A stretch of DNA of 64,000 bases from Ruegeria sp. Ofav3-42 (GCF_022347725.1 NZ_JAKRGB010000009.1:1-64000), one strand, 5' to 3'; shown: positions 36,022 through 45,404, counted from the stretch's first letter. Numbers and translations: made by a program. The notes: a model not told the origin generated them from the letters alone.

Positions 36022-36534
36022 TCAGTCAAACAGCTTGTCGCCTTCGAAAACGGGCGTACCGTCACGAAGGGATTTGATGTCACGCATCAGGGATTGGATC
36101 AGACGCCAGATCATCAGCGCAAAGCCGGTTGGAACCGCCATCAGGAACCAAACCTTGGAAACCCGCAAACCGTCGGTGACAGATCCGAACTTGGCTGAGA
36201 CATGAACCGCCTCATACGACCAATAGAGAGCGATGACCGCGACCACGAACATCACCAGATCGCCGAAGATATACAGCACCGCCTTGGGGCGCGGCCCGAG
36301 GTAATGCATGATGACGTCGATGCGGATATGGGCGCGTTCCTTGACCGCCGCTGCGGCTCCGATCCAGGCGAGGTAGATGAACGAATACCGGACGATCTCT
36401 TCGCCCCAGATCGAGGAATAGGCAAAAATCTCGCGCCGCAGAACCTCGATAGCCATGGTGATGACCAGCATCACGTAGAACACCAGCAGCAGCCAGCGCT
36501 CGGCGTTGCGGTCTATGTTTTGGAGTATGGTCAT
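36022..36534 (-). CDS. TRAP transporter small permease (DctQ family)
   Basis: A 170-residue membrane protein with four helices (about 14-34, 50-68, 90-110, 133-152), the DctQ layout. Conserved parts are the WGEEIVRYSFIYLAWIGAA segment and AHIRIDV. I start it at 36534 because GAGGGAACC lies immediately upstream; an in-frame start at 36561 lacks this support. It separates from the binding-protein gene by 111 bases that contain a hairpin. Partner of the large permease in DHPS uptake. Confidence 0.9.
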   Translation of the reverse strand: MTILQNIDRNAERWLLLVFYVMLVITMAIEVLRREIFAYSSIWGEEIVRYSFIYLAWIGAAAAVKERAHIRIDVIMHYLGPRPKAVLYIFGDLVMFVVAVIALYWSYEAVHVSAKFGSVTDGLRVSKVWFLMAVPTGFALMIWRLIQSLMRDIKSLRDGTPVFEGDKLFD

Positions 36535-36608
36535 CGGTTCCCTCGATGAGTGGACAGCCAAGCCAGCGCCTTTGGATTTATGCCTTTTCCGCCCTGGCTG
36601 ATTGAGTG

Positions 36609-36639
36609 TGCTGCGGGAGCCTGAGAAGCGCCCGCAGCA
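36609..36639 (-). terminator. intercistronic stem-loop after the TRAP binding-protein gene
   Basis: A perfect 9-bp stem (36609-36617 with 36631-36639) with a 13-base loop lies 6 bp after the DctP stop. No T-tract follows on the minus strand, so it more likely protects the upstream mRNA from 3' decay or partly attenuates, giving excess binding protein. Confidence 0.6.
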
Positions 36640-36645
36640 ACAGCA

Positions 36646-37791
36646 TCAGGCGTCGTGGACGTAGTATTGGCCTTGCGTCCCGGCCGCCTCGACCAGTTTC
36701 TCGAAGGCGTCCATTGATCCTGCCAATTCGGTCTTGAACGGATCCCAATCGGCGTTCTGATAGCCACCGACACTTTCCCATTCGGCCAGTTGGTCCGCGC
36801 TGAGCGAATGGAACTCCACACCCGCCTTGTTCAGTTCGGCCATGGCATAGGCACGGGCCGAGGGAACTTTGGCAAGGTTCTGATGGCTGGTCATTTCCGA
36901 GCCCCACATGATGCCTTCCTGAACGTCCGGCGGCATCGAGTTGAACCATTCGAGGTTGCACGAATAGACCTGACTGTCAGGCACGGCCTGCGTAAAGGTC
37001 ACATGGCTGAGGATGTCCTTGAAGCCGAACACATACAGCGCGCCGACCGACGGATCGAGCGCATCCGCAACCCCCTGCTTGATGGCCGAGGGGGTCTCAC
37101 CCCATGCAACAGGCGTCGGGTTCGCACCGACCATGCGATAGTATTGCTGCAGCATTTTCGAACCGGGCACCCGGAACTTGATACCGCTCATGTCGCCGGG
37201 CGTGATGATGGCGTTGCCGCCCTGACGCACTGCAACGACGCGCGGGTCAATCACCACGTAGAACAGCGCCTTGAACCCGGCGGCCTCAACCTTCGGGTGG
37301 ACTTCGTTCTGCCATGTGTCGGAATGCACAAGGTTGGTGAACTTTTGGTTCGAACCGCACAAGTACGGCATGTTGATAAGGTCTACGGTCGACGCGAATG
37401 GCGCGAAATTGGACAGCGAGTGCTGCGCGGCCTGAATGGTTCCGCCTTGAACCTTTTGCACCAGCGCACCGCCAGCACCCAGCTGACCGCCGGGTGCAAG
37501 CTTGACGTAGACCTTGCCATTAGTTGCGTTCTGGATGTTCTCTTTCAGATCCAGCTGCATGATCGGATAACTGCGCGATGCACCCAGCACATAAGCGGTG
37601 GCGACGGTCATCACATGGTCTGCCGCTTGCTCGCGCTCACGTTCTTCTTTTGCCGTTTGCGCAGCGGCTTCGGACGACCACAGGACGCCCCCAGCACCGG
37701 CAACCAACGCAGCCGTAAACGCACCGCTGGCGCTGAGCTTTAGGAAATTGCGGCGCTCTTCTGACGCCAGATCGTTTCTGTCGTTCTTCAT
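36646..37791 (-). CDS. TRAP transporter periplasmic binding protein (DctP family)
   Basis: A 381-residue binding protein with a twin-arginine signal (EERRNFLKLSASGAFTAAL, R13-R14) and a cleavage region ending EAAAQ, so it is exported folded. Family segments include KLAPGGQLGAGGALVQKVQGG, GMSGIKFRVPGSKM-type text (MSGIKFRVPG, carrying the conserved Arg that binds the ligand's acid group) and ALDPSVGALYVFGF. It is about 45 residues longer than a typical DctP because of the long N-region and the spacer KEEREREQAADH. In this operon the ligand is expected to be DHPS. Confidence 0.9.
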   Translation of the reverse strand: MKNDRNDLASEERRNFLKLSASGAFTAALVAGAGGVLWSSEAAAQTAKEEREREQAADHVMTVATAYVLGASRSYPIMQLDLKENIQNATNGKVYVKLAPGGQLGAGGALVQKVQGGTIQAAQHSLSNFAPFASTVDLINMPYLCGSNQKFTNLVHSDTWQNEVHPKVEAAGFKALFYVVIDPRVVAVRQGGNAIITPGDMSGIKFRVPGSKMLQQYYRMVGANPTPVAWGETPSAIKQGVADALDPSVGALYVFGFKDILSHVTFTQAVPDSQVYSCNLEWFNSMPPDVQEGIMWGSEMTSHQNLAKVPSARAYAMAELNKAGVEFHSLSADQLAEWESVGGYQNADWDPFKTELAGSMDAFEKLVEAAGTQGQYYVHDA

Positions 37792-37814
37792 TTAGTGCCC
37801 TCCCATTGGAAAAG

Positions 37815-38000
37815 TCAGCTGTCGCTTTCTGCGTCGCGGTCAGCCTCCTTTTTCAGAATTGCGACAACGAACAGGATCGACGCCGCGAACAGAACCAACA
37901 TCTCTCCGACATCCCCAAGAAAAGCGCTGTTGGCAAAAGCTCCTAAAGCCACGTTCGCAAAGTAGATGACAAACACGATTATGGATGCAGCCAGAAACAT
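37815..38000 (-). CDS. small membrane protein leading the DHPS operon
   Basis: A 61-residue protein with two hydrophobic segments (about 2-22 and 29-49) and a highly charged tail (KKEADRDAESDS). AAGGGAG lies just upstream of its ATG, and it is the first gene of the minus-strand operon, 23 bp before the TRAP binding protein and 37 bp downstream of the LacI operators. I do not recognise the family. It could be an accessory to the TRAP system or a regulatory leader peptide. Composition and position support a real gene. Confidence 0.7.
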   Translation of the reverse strand: MFLAASIIVFVIYFANVALGAFANSAFLGDVGEMLVLFAASILFVVAILKKEADRDAESDS

Positions 38001-38036
38001 CTCTTGGACTCCCTTTGGAATCGGTCCGGCATCATT

Positions 38037-38071
38037 TGTAAGCGCTTACATTCAAAATGCAAGCGCTTACA
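38037..38071. promoter_or_regulatory. tandem LacI-type operators of the DHPS operon
   Basis: A perfect 14-bp palindrome TGTAAGCGCTTACA (38037-38050) is followed by a near-identical copy TGCAAGCGCTTACA (38058-38071, one mismatch). Centres are 21 bp apart, two helical turns, so both lie on one face of the DNA. The AAGCGCTT core with central CG is typical of LacI/GalR-family operators, and a LacI-family gene starts 67 bp away. They sit between the divergent starts and should control the hps operon and the regulator itself. Confidence 0.85.
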
Positions 38072-38137
38072 TATCTACTTTCCTCCGGATGCGGTTGAGT
38101 TTACACTTATTGGCAAAAGCAAATTGAGAGTTTGTAA

Positions 38138-39163
38138 ATGGCGAAACTTCGGTCCGCTCCGACACTGGATGATGTGGCCAAAATGGCCGGCGTTTCGACG
38201 GCAACCGTCTCCCGTTGCCTAAACACTCCGGACCGAGTGGTCGAAGCCACGCGTAAGCGTGTCCAATCAGCCGTTGACGCTCTGGGATACACGCCAAACT
38301 TTGCGGCTCGGGTCATGGCGGCCAAGCGTTCGTTCACCATTGGTGCAATTATTCCGACCATGGAAAACGCGATTTTTGCGCGTGGTCTTCAGGCCTTTCA
38401 GGAAGAATTGCACCACCGCGGATACACGCTGCTGGTTTCAAGCTCGGCGTACAAACCCGACATCGAAGAAGAGCAGATTCGGACACTGATTGCCCGTGGT
38501 GCCGACGGGTTGCTGCTGATCGGTCACGATCGCGATCCCAAGATCTATGACTATTTGAACCAACGGAAAATCCCCGCCTTGATCGCCTGGTCATATTTGC
38601 CCGACTCAAGGCTCCCCTCTGTTGGATTTGACAACCGCAAAGCCATGTTCGAACTGGCCAATCACGTTCTTTCACTAGGGCACGAACGGATCGCTGTGAT
38701 CTCTGGCATCGTCGAGGGCAATGATCGTGCACGCCTGAGGGTCGAAGGCATTAGGGACGCGATCAGCCACAGCGGCCTTGAGTCCGGCGATCTCAAGATT
38801 GTCGAAACCCCCTACGAAATCGAAAACGGCGCCACCGCGTTCTGCGAACTCATGAAAGCTGAAACCCGGCCAACCGCCATACTTTGCGGCAACGATGTGT
38901 TGGCCGCCGGGGCCATGCGGCAGGCGCAGGAAATGGGGCTGGACGTGCCCGACGATGTATCGATTACTGGCTTCGACGATATAGAACTTGCCCGAATTGT
39001 CAGCCCTGAACTGACGACTGTACATGTCCCGCATCGGGAAATGGGGCGCAAAGCAGCCTTGCAACTTGTTGAAATGGTCGAAAACCAAACAGATGGAGAA
39101 GGCGAGCAGTTAGCAACACGCATCGTCAATCGCCCTTCACTGGGCAGGCCAGCGCAAGGTTAG
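38138..39163 (+). CDS. LacI-family regulator of the DHPS operon
   Basis: A 341-residue LacI/GalR-type repressor. The helix-turn-helix is TLDDVAKMAGVSTATVSRCL (about 8-27) with the hinge AARVMAAKRS, followed by a periplasmic-binding-protein-like effector domain (SFTIGAIIPTMENAIF onward; ICGND-type LCGNDVLAAGA near 253; VPDDVSITGFDDIELA). It is divergent from the hps operon, with its tandem operator in between, so it most likely represses hps genes until DHPS or a metabolite binds. Its 3' end overlaps the convergent LysR gene by four bases. Confidence 0.92.
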   Translation: MAKLRSAPTLDDVAKMAGVSTATVSRCLNTPDRVVEATRKRVQSAVDALGYTPNFAARVMAAKRSFTIGAIIPTMENAIFARGLQAFQEELHHRGYTLLVSSSAYKPDIEEEQIRTLIARGADGLLLIGHDRDPKIYDYLNQRKIPALIAWSYLPDSRLPSVGFDNRKAMFELANHVLSLGHERIAVISGIVEGNDRARLRVEGIRDAISHSGLESGDLKIVETPYEIENGATAFCELMKAETRPTAILCGNDVLAAGAMRQAQEMGLDVPDDVSITGFDDIELARIVSPELTTVHVPHREMGRKAALQLVEMVENQTDGEGEQLATRIVNRPSLGRPAQG

Positions 39164-40131
39164 GCGGCTTCTGCCTCCATGGTGCGGAATTCGTCTTTTA
39201 ACCACGAGTATTTTGCGCACATGGGTCGCGTGAAATGCTGCCGGATCAGTTTCCCCATAACCTTCTGAATCAATTCCGAGGTCGTCACAGGGTAAACTTC
39301 AGTAGTGAACAACGACACGGTTCGCACAAAATTGCTGCCCGGAAAGGGCATGGCTTTGACGCTGTTATGGAACCGCTGCGTCCGGTGAAAACACGCTGCA
39401 GTAGTGATCGCCCAGCCACTGCCTTGGGCGACCAATCCGATGATGGACTGATTGCACTCCAATTCGAACCGGTTTGGCAGGCTGAACTTGCTGCGCGCCA
39501 GCTGGATCTCGATCTGTTTTCCGATCACGTAGTCGCGCGAATACCGGAGCAATGGTAAATCCGCATCCGGGGTAAACAGTTCTTCGGGAGACCCTTCAAA
39601 GCTGTTGGGCAGTACAACAACAAACGGATCGCGCATGAGAGGATACTCGACCAGCCCCTCGGTTCGCCCCGGTGGCCTTGTGGCGACGCCGACATCCAGT
39701 TTGTGTTCTTGCAGCTTGGCGAGGATTTCGTGACTTGGGCGCGTGAAATGGCGGAAATTGCAGCGCGGCAGGGCCTGCGCCAGAAACCGGACCAGATCAG
39801 GTGCGATCTGGTTATCGAAATCGTCAATTAGCGCCAGTCGCAGGTCGGTCGCATGTTGCCAGTTGCCGGTCCGGATTTCCGCCTCACCACGCTTTAGAAC
39901 AGTCAGGCCGTCGCGGACATAACGCGCAAACACTTCGCCCGCCGGTGTTAGACCCATAGGTCTGCGACCGTGGTCCACCAGTTCGATGCCCAGCGCGTTT
40001 TCCAAGCTGCGCAGATGGTTCGAGACCGTACTGATCGACAAGCCCGTTTCAGACGCGACCTGCTGGATTGATCCGGATTTGGCGATCAGCTGGAAAACTT
40101 CCAGCCATCTCAGGCTCAGAGACTTTGACAC
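39160..40131 (-). CDS. LysR-family regulator
   Basis: A 323-residue LysR-type regulator with an N-terminal HTH (LRWLEVFQLIAKSGSIQQVA; SISTVSNHLRSLENALG recognition region) and an effector domain. It follows the FAD/GcvT dehydrogenase gene by 90 bp on the same strand and may be co-transcribed, suggesting it governs that gene and the divergent MttB gene. The C-terminal part is longer than usual by about 20 residues (RPMCAKYSWLKDEF). The effector is unknown; N-methylated amines are a reasonable guess from the neighbours. Confidence 0.88.
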   Translation of the reverse strand: MSKSLSLRWLEVFQLIAKSGSIQQVASETGLSISTVSNHLRSLENALGIELVDHGRRPMGLTPAGEVFARYVRDGLTVLKRGEAEIRTGNWQHATDLRLALIDDFDNQIAPDLVRFLAQALPRCNFRHFTRPSHEILAKLQEHKLDVGVATRPPGRTEGLVEYPLMRDPFVVVLPNSFEGSPEELFTPDADLPLLRYSRDYVIGKQIEIQLARSKFSLPNRFELECNQSIIGLVAQGSGWAITTAACFHRTQRFHNSVKAMPFPGSNFVRTVSLFTTEVYPVTTSELIQKVMGKLIRQHFTRPMCAKYSWLKDEFRTMEAEAA

Positions 40132-40221
40132 AGCGTTCGACCGTTGTTTCGATTTGTTCGAAACTAGCGAAGCAAAGATTTGCTTCTACGGCAATGATGA
40201 ATTTGGCGGCCGGGTCATGGC

Positions 40222-42657
40222 TTACGCCCGCATCCGCTCGAAACCCGGGTCGTATGGACTGGGCGGGATCACCGTGGCGCGAACGCGTTGGCCGCAACTG
40301 TCCAGTTCCATTTCGCACCCTATCTCCGTCCATGAGGGGTCAACAAACCCATGCGCCAGGTTCAGACCCGTTCGATGCCCCCATTCGCCTGAGGTGATCG
40401 TGCCAACGACCTGATCGCCCAACATCAGCGACGCGCCTGGATGCGCGGGGGCGCGGGTCGAGGAGACTTGCAGCGAAACAAGTTTTTTGCGCGGCCTTTC
40501 CGACTTCCGTTTCAGCAATGCATCGCGCCCGATGAAATCACCCTTTTCCAGTCGTACAAACCGTTCAAGGCCAGTTTCAAAAGGGTCAAACTCAGTGATA
40601 AGATCAGCTTTCCAATGCAAAAAGCTCTTCTCCATTCGCATCGACTCAACGGCCCGCGCACCAAACAGCTTCAAACCATGCGCTTCGCCGGCACGGCGCA
40701 GCGCCAGATAGGCCGCGTAGAGCGAGGCGTTTGGCACGTGGATTTCATAGGCCAACTCACCCGAGAAACTGAGGTTCATGACAGTAACCGGAGCAATGCC
40801 GACGAAACACTCACGGACGCTGAGCCAGGGGAACGTATCGGCGGACCAGTCCCCTCTGGCACACGCTGACAATACGTCTCGCGACTTGGGCCCTGCCAGT
40901 ACCAGAATGGTTTGGTCATTTGTGAGGCTGCGCAGGTGAACGTCTTCGCCGCTGTGCAAGTGCTTCCGCAACCAATCCATGTCGTGAAACTCGCTTGCTG
41001 CGGCCGAGCCATACCACACACGATCCGGCCCCCGATCGCTTTGGGGCAGGTTGGCCACCGTCGCCTCGGCCTTGACCATACCGTGATGGTTCAGCAGATA
41101 ACCCAGCCCGACGCGCCCCTCGCGCCGGATTACGGTACCGCAAAACATCCTGTCCAGAAACGCATGCCTGTCAGCGCCGGTGATTTCGATCCGATTGAAT
41201 CCGTTCACTTCGGCCAATCCAACGCCGGTCTGAACGTTCCGAACCTCGGCCGCGATCAGTTCGAAGGTTTCGTCAAAATCGAAACTGTGTGTTGGTGAGA
41301 AATCAGGGGAAGGTTTGATGTAATCCACCCTCTCCCACCCGTTGACCACGGTGAACTCTGCCCCTTCGGACGCCAGAACAGGCGTCAGAGGGGTTGTCTT
41401 GGCAGGGCGACCGGCGGGACGATGTTCATGGGGAAAGTGAAACCGGAATTCGTTCTGGTAATCCTCAATCGCCTTTAGCGCTGTCAGTTCTACGTTCGCA
41501 TGGCCCGTGAACCGCCGCGGATCGAGGCACCAAGTGTCATAACATGCCTCACCGTGCACGATTTGCTGTGCCAACAGCCAACCGTGTCCCCCGCCTTCGC
41601 CCAGGCCCGCGCGCAAACCGATAATGCAAAAAGCGTTGCGCTTGCCGGGTATCGGCCCGACCATCGGGGCACCGTCGATTGTGTAGGTGATTGGCCCATT
41701 AACCACCGTATGAATGCCGACCTCCATCAGCGCGGGCATTCGCGCAAAGGCACCTTCCAGCACATCCGTTACACGGTCCAGATCGTCTGGGCACAATGCG
41801 TTGACGAAATTGGGATCGATCCCGTCCATCCCCCAGGTTTTGCAGCCCTGTTCGTAAAACCCGACAAGCAGGCCATTCTTTTCCTGCCGACAATAATAGT
41901 CGCTGATAGGACACCGAAGCAGAGGCATCCGGTGTCCGGCATCGCGTATGGCGGATATTTCTTCGGTCAGGAAATACTGGTGCTCCATCGACGACACTGG
42001 ATGATGGACACCCATCATCGCGCCAACTTCATTGACCCGATAGCCGCAGGCGTTAACCACAACGTCACAATCAATATCGCCGTGCTGAGTATGCACGGTC
42101 CAGGTATCATCGCTGTGTTGCGTCAATCCGGTTACGGGCGTGTTTCGATAGACCTCTGCCCCTGCCTTACGCGCCCGGCGCGCCAGCGCCTGACATAATT
42201 GTGCAGGGTCGATGTCCCCGTCCAACGGGTCCCACAAACCGCCGATCAGGTTGTCGGTCGAAATCAACGGATGGCGGCGCGCGCATTCATCGGCATCGAT
42301 CACCTCGAAATGGACATCCATTCCCCGGGCCATCGAGGCGAAATGACGATAGCCCTGCATCTGTCCCTCGGTATTGGCCAGACGTATCCCACCGTCGCCG
42401 TGATGGTAGTTGATCGGATAGTCCGGATCGTCGGCCAGCTCTTTGTACAATCGGATCGAATGAGATTTCAGGCCCACCATCGTCTGGTTCATGCCGAAAT
42501 TGGTAACCTGCGCAGCAGAATGCCAGGTTGTACCCGAGGTGAGTTCGTCCCGCTCGACGAGCACCACATCGGTCCAACCCTCCTGAGTCAGGTGATACAG
42601 GGTCGAACATCCGGCGATCCCGCCTCCGATCACAACGGCTCTGGTTCGTGACTTCAT
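40222..42657 (-). CDS. FAD oxidoreductase with GcvT domain (dimethylglycine/sarcosine dehydrogenase-like)
   Basis: An 811-residue fusion. The N-terminal half is a DAO-type flavoprotein: FAD motif VVIGGGIAGCS (residues 9-18) and SGTTWHSAAQ, where His46 aligns with the His that covalently holds FAD in dimethylglycine dehydrogenase. The C-terminal half is a GcvT/aminomethyltransferase-like tetrahydrofolate domain (NRIEITGADRHAFLDRM onward, through GLNLAHGFV). Such enzymes oxidatively demethylate N-methyl groups and pass the one-carbon unit to folate. The start at 42657 is favoured by GGGAG upstream; two in-frame alternatives lie further up. Divergent from an MttB-family gene, so it may process the product of that methyltransferase. 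Confidence 0.85.
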   Translation of the reverse strand: MKSRTRAVVIGGGIAGCSTLYHLTQEGWTDVVLVERDELTSGTTWHSAAQVTNFGMNQTMVGLKSHSIRLYKELADDPDYPINYHHGDGGIRLANTEGQMQGYRHFASMARGMDVHFEVIDADECARRHPLISTDNLIGGLWDPLDGDIDPAQLCQALARRARKAGAEVYRNTPVTGLTQHSDDTWTVHTQHGDIDCDVVVNACGYRVNEVGAMMGVHHPVSSMEHQYFLTEEISAIRDAGHRMPLLRCPISDYYCRQEKNGLLVGFYEQGCKTWGMDGIDPNFVNALCPDDLDRVTDVLEGAFARMPALMEVGIHTVVNGPITYTIDGAPMVGPIPGKRNAFCIIGLRAGLGEGGGHGWLLAQQIVHGEACYDTWCLDPRRFTGHANVELTALKAIEDYQNEFRFHFPHEHRPAGRPAKTTPLTPVLASEGAEFTVVNGWERVDYIKPSPDFSPTHSFDFDETFELIAAEVRNVQTGVGLAEVNGFNRIEITGADRHAFLDRMFCGTVIRREGRVGLGYLLNHHGMVKAEATVANLPQSDRGPDRVWYGSAAASEFHDMDWLRKHLHSGEDVHLRSLTNDQTILVLAGPKSRDVLSACARGDWSADTFPWLSVRECFVGIAPVTVMNLSFSGELAYEIHVPNASLYAAYLALRRAGEAHGLKLFGARAVESMRMEKSFLHWKADLITEFDPFETGLERFVRLEKGDFIGRDALLKRKSERPRKKLVSLQVSSTRAPAHPGASLMLGDQVVGTITSGEWGHRTGLNLAHGFVDPSWTEIGCEMELDSCGQRVRATVIPPSPYDPGFERMRA

Positions 42658-42735
42658 TGGCTTTGCTCCCATCGGTCCCGGACAAGTCTTGCGGAATAAC
42701 AGGTTACGGGGACAACCGCACAAATGCCGGTGCTG

Positions 42736-42780
42736 GAAAATCGAAACTGCGATTTCGGATTCTGAAAATCGCGTTTCCTC
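42736..42780. promoter_or_regulatory. repeated GAAAATCG elements in the divergent promoter region
   Basis: GAAAATCG occurs at 42736-42743 and again at 42764-42771, 28 bp apart. Part of the first copy also forms the dyad AAATCG-N6-CGATTT (42738-42755). The array lies between the divergent FAD/GcvT and MttB genes and looks like a two-site operator, plausibly for the nearby LysR regulator. Spacing of about 2.7 turns is not classical. Confidence 0.45.
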
Positions 42781-42841
42781 TTTGATACCGGCTCGTCCTG
42801 CGTCTTACGGTGCAAAAAACAGAGTAAGGGAATTGGGCCGG

Positions 42842-44362
42842 ATGACATCGGAGGGTACTAAGCGAAGCGGTCGAAAAGCGCGACATGCACAGCGTGCCGC
42901 AAAGCCGGTTGTTGATCCGTGTCCACCCGGCCAAAAAGGCGGCACGTTCAAGCCATTAAGCCCAGCGGAAATCGAGCAGATATACGACACCGCTCTGCGT
43001 CTGCTTGAGCAGCTGGGTATGGGTAACGTTCCAGAACGGCTTGCTGCCGATCTCCAATCTGAAGGGGCTCAACCCGTTGCACAGGACCGGCTGGTGTTTC
43101 CGCGCGCGATGGTCCAGCGCGCGATCAACTCGGCCGCCAAGAGTTTCGTTTTCCACGGTCGGGATGAAATTCGTTCGATCGAGGTTGGTGGTGACCGCGT
43201 GTTCTTTGGCACCGGTGGCGCCGCAGTTCAGACGCTGGACATCGACAGCGGAGTTTACCGCCCGTCCACGTTGGCCGATCTGCATGACTTCACGCGGCTG
43301 CAGGATACGTTGGCCAATGTCAGTTGGTTCACCCGGTGCTGCGTGGCGACAGACGTTCCCGACGTGTATGATCTGGACGTCAACACGGTCTACGCGCTGG
43401 TACGTAACACTACCAAGCCGATTGCCACCTCGTTCACACTGGCCGAACACGTTGGCCCAATCATTGATATGCTGGATATCGTGGCTGGAGGGCCGGGTGA
43501 ATTTGCCAAAAGACCCTTTCTGAAAGCCCAGATCAGCCCGGTCATTTCTCCGCTGAGATATGGCGAAGACGCGGTAGACGTCGTCTATGAGTGCATCGCC
43601 CATAACATCCCGATGTCCTGCATCACAGCCGCACAGGCTGGGGCGACAGCTCCGGCAACATTGGCCGGGTTTCTGGCGCAATCGCTGGCCGAGACACTGG
43701 CCAGCCTTGTGATGGTCAACACAATCAAACCCGGCTTTCCGATGGTGTTTTCCAACTGGCCCTTCATCGTGGACCTCAGAACCGGGTCATTTGCCGGAGG
43801 CAGCGGTGAGACCGCTATTCTCAACGCCGCGTCTGCGCAGATCATCAACTGGATGGGGCTGCCTTCCGGCGTCGCGGCCTCGATGACGGATGCCAAAGCC
43901 ATTGATGCGCAATACGGTGTTGAGAAGGGGATGACGTCGCTTGCCGCCGCGCTGGCCGGGGGCAATCTGATCTATGAGAGTTCGGGCATGACCGCATCGC
44001 TGCTGGGCGCGAGTTTCGAGGCTTTTGTCCTGGACAACGAAATGCACTCGCACACCTATCGCGCCTTGCGCGGGATCGAGGTTACCGAGGAGAACCTTGC
44101 TTTTGACGCCATCTGCCAATCGGTTCTGGGTGACGGGCACTTTTTGGGTAGCGAACACACTTATGCCGCGATGGAACGGGATTATTTCTATCCCAAGCTT
44201 GCAGACCGTCAGGAACCGCGCACATGGCAGGAAGATGGGGCAAGGGACTCATGGTCATCCGCCCGCGAGCACGCCAAAGAGGTTCTGGCCAGCCATCACC
44301 CGCAATACCTGACCGCCGAACAGGATGCCGAAATTCGCAATCGTTTCCGCATTCTGATCTGA
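42842..44362 (+). CDS. MttB-family (trimethylamine methyltransferase-like) protein
   Basis: A 506-residue member of the MttB superfamily, reading through without an amber codon, so it belongs to the non-pyrrolysine group that includes glycine betaine:corrinoid methyltransferases. Recognisable parts are LSPAEIEQIYDTALRLLEQLG at the start of the domain, FGTGGAAVQTLDID, PISPLRYGEDA-type text (VISPLRYGED) and GLPSGVAASMTDAKAID. The start at 42842 has TAAGGG upstream; a longer in-frame extension to 42689 is unsupported. Known relatives need a corrinoid protein and a reactivase, and neither is in the window. Divergent from the FAD/GcvT dehydrogenase and upstream of two ureohydrolases. Substrate unknown; a quaternary or tertiary amine is expected. 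Confidence 0.83.
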   Translation: MTSEGTKRSGRKARHAQRAAKPVVDPCPPGQKGGTFKPLSPAEIEQIYDTALRLLEQLGMGNVPERLAADLQSEGAQPVAQDRLVFPRAMVQRAINSAAKSFVFHGRDEIRSIEVGGDRVFFGTGGAAVQTLDIDSGVYRPSTLADLHDFTRLQDTLANVSWFTRCCVATDVPDVYDLDVNTVYALVRNTTKPIATSFTLAEHVGPIIDMLDIVAGGPGEFAKRPFLKAQISPVISPLRYGEDAVDVVYECIAHNIPMSCITAAQAGATAPATLAGFLAQSLAETLASLVMVNTIKPGFPMVFSNWPFIVDLRTGSFAGGSGETAILNAASAQIINWMGLPSGVAASMTDAKAIDAQYGVEKGMTSLAAALAGGNLIYESSGMTASLLGASFEAFVLDNEMHSHTYRALRGIEVTEENLAFDAICQSVLGDGHFLGSEHTYAAMERDYFYPKLADRQEPRTWQEDGARDSWSSAREHAKEVLASHHPQYLTAEQDAEIRNRFRILI

Positions 44363-44432
44363 AAATCACAGGGCATTCCCTGTTGGTTGATGACCCGCTA
44401 GGGTCACCCGGGAAACCTAGGGAGGATAGGCC

Positions 44433-45404
44433 ATGACCGATTCATTTTTTCAGCCGGTTTCGGCGATGGAGCTGGCCCGGTTTGCCGGTATTCCTACTTT
44501 CATGCGCCTGCCAAGTCTGGATTTGAACCACGAGCGCATCTCCGATGTCGAGCTGGGCCTTGTTGGCATCCCCTGGGACGGCGGCACCACCAACCGCCCC
44601 GGCGCGCGACACGGCCCGAGACAGCTGCGAGACTATTCCACGATGATCCGCGCCATGAACCCTGTTACCGGAGTCGCGCCGTTCTCGTTGGTCAATTGCG
44701 CAGATCTGGGGGACGTGGCGCCCAATCCGGTCGATATCGAAGATACGCTCAACCGGGTCACTGACTATTACTCGACCCTGCGCGCCAAAGGCATCACGCC
44801 TCTGACTGCGGGCGGGGATCACCTGACCACCCTGCCCGTTCTGCGCGCACTGGCCGCCACAGGCCCTGTTGGCTTGATCCAGTTTGACAGTCACACAGAC
44901 CTTTTCGACGGTTATTTTGGAGGCCATAAGTTCACCCACGGCACTCCGTTTCGACGCGCGGTCGAAGAAGGTCTGGTCGACCCCAAACGCTTTGTGCAGG
45001 TCGGCATTCGCGGCACAGCCTACAACACCGAAGATATCGAGTGGGGCGAGGCACAGGGCATTCGCATCATCCGCATCGAAGAGCTGTTTGATCGGGGGAT
45101 CGATGACGTGATGGCCGAGGTGCGCGGTATCGTCGGAAAGGCCCCCACCTATTGCACCTATGACATCGACTTCGTGGACCCAACTTACGCGCCTGGCACC
45201 GGCACGCCCGAGATCGGCGGACCGAACAGTTTTCAGGCTCAGCAAGTCATTCGTCAGATGTCGGGCGTGAACCTGATTGGTGCCGATCTGGTTGAGGTCT
45301 CACCCCCGTTCGATCCGAACGGGGGCACCGCGTGGCTGGGCATTTCGCTGATGTTCGAACTGCTTTGCGTTCTGGCACAGGCCGTCGATACCCGACGAGC
45401 TTAA
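44433..45404 (+). CDS. ureohydrolase (agmatinase/guanidino-acid hydrolase family), copy 1
   Basis: A 323-residue arginase/agmatinase-family enzyme with a complete binuclear metal site: GGDH (about 126-129), DSHTD (about 150-154) and YDIDFVDPTYAPGTGTPEIGG (about 243-263). The PGTGTPEIGG loop is of the agmatinase/guanidinobutyrase type. It would release urea from a guanidino compound using Mn or Ni. AGGGAGGATAGG just upstream fixes the start. It follows the MttB gene by 70 bp and is convergent with a second, different ureohydrolase with a four-base overlap. Its substrate (agmatine, guanidinobutyrate, guanidinopropionate or a methylated guanidine) is not decided by sequence. Confidence 0.85.
   Translation: MTDSFFQPVSAMELARFAGIPTFMRLPSLDLNHERISDVELGLVGIPWDGGTTNRPGARHGPRQLRDYSTMIRAMNPVTGVAPFSLVNCADLGDVAPNPVDIEDTLNRVTDYYSTLRAKGITPLTAGGDHLTTLPVLRALAATGPVGLIQFDSHTDLFDGYFGGHKFTHGTPFRRAVEEGLVDPKRFVQVGIRGTAYNTEDIEWGEAQGIRIIRIEELFDRGIDDVMAEVRGIVGKAPTYCTYDIDFVDPTYAPGTGTPEIGGPNSFQAQQVIRQMSGVNLIGADLVEVSPPFDPNGGTAWLGISLMFELLCVLAQAVDTRRA

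Noticed and set aside
36790..37743. 317-residue plus-strand frame
   Set aside because: Antisense to the TRAP binding protein with its Tat signal; shadow frame.
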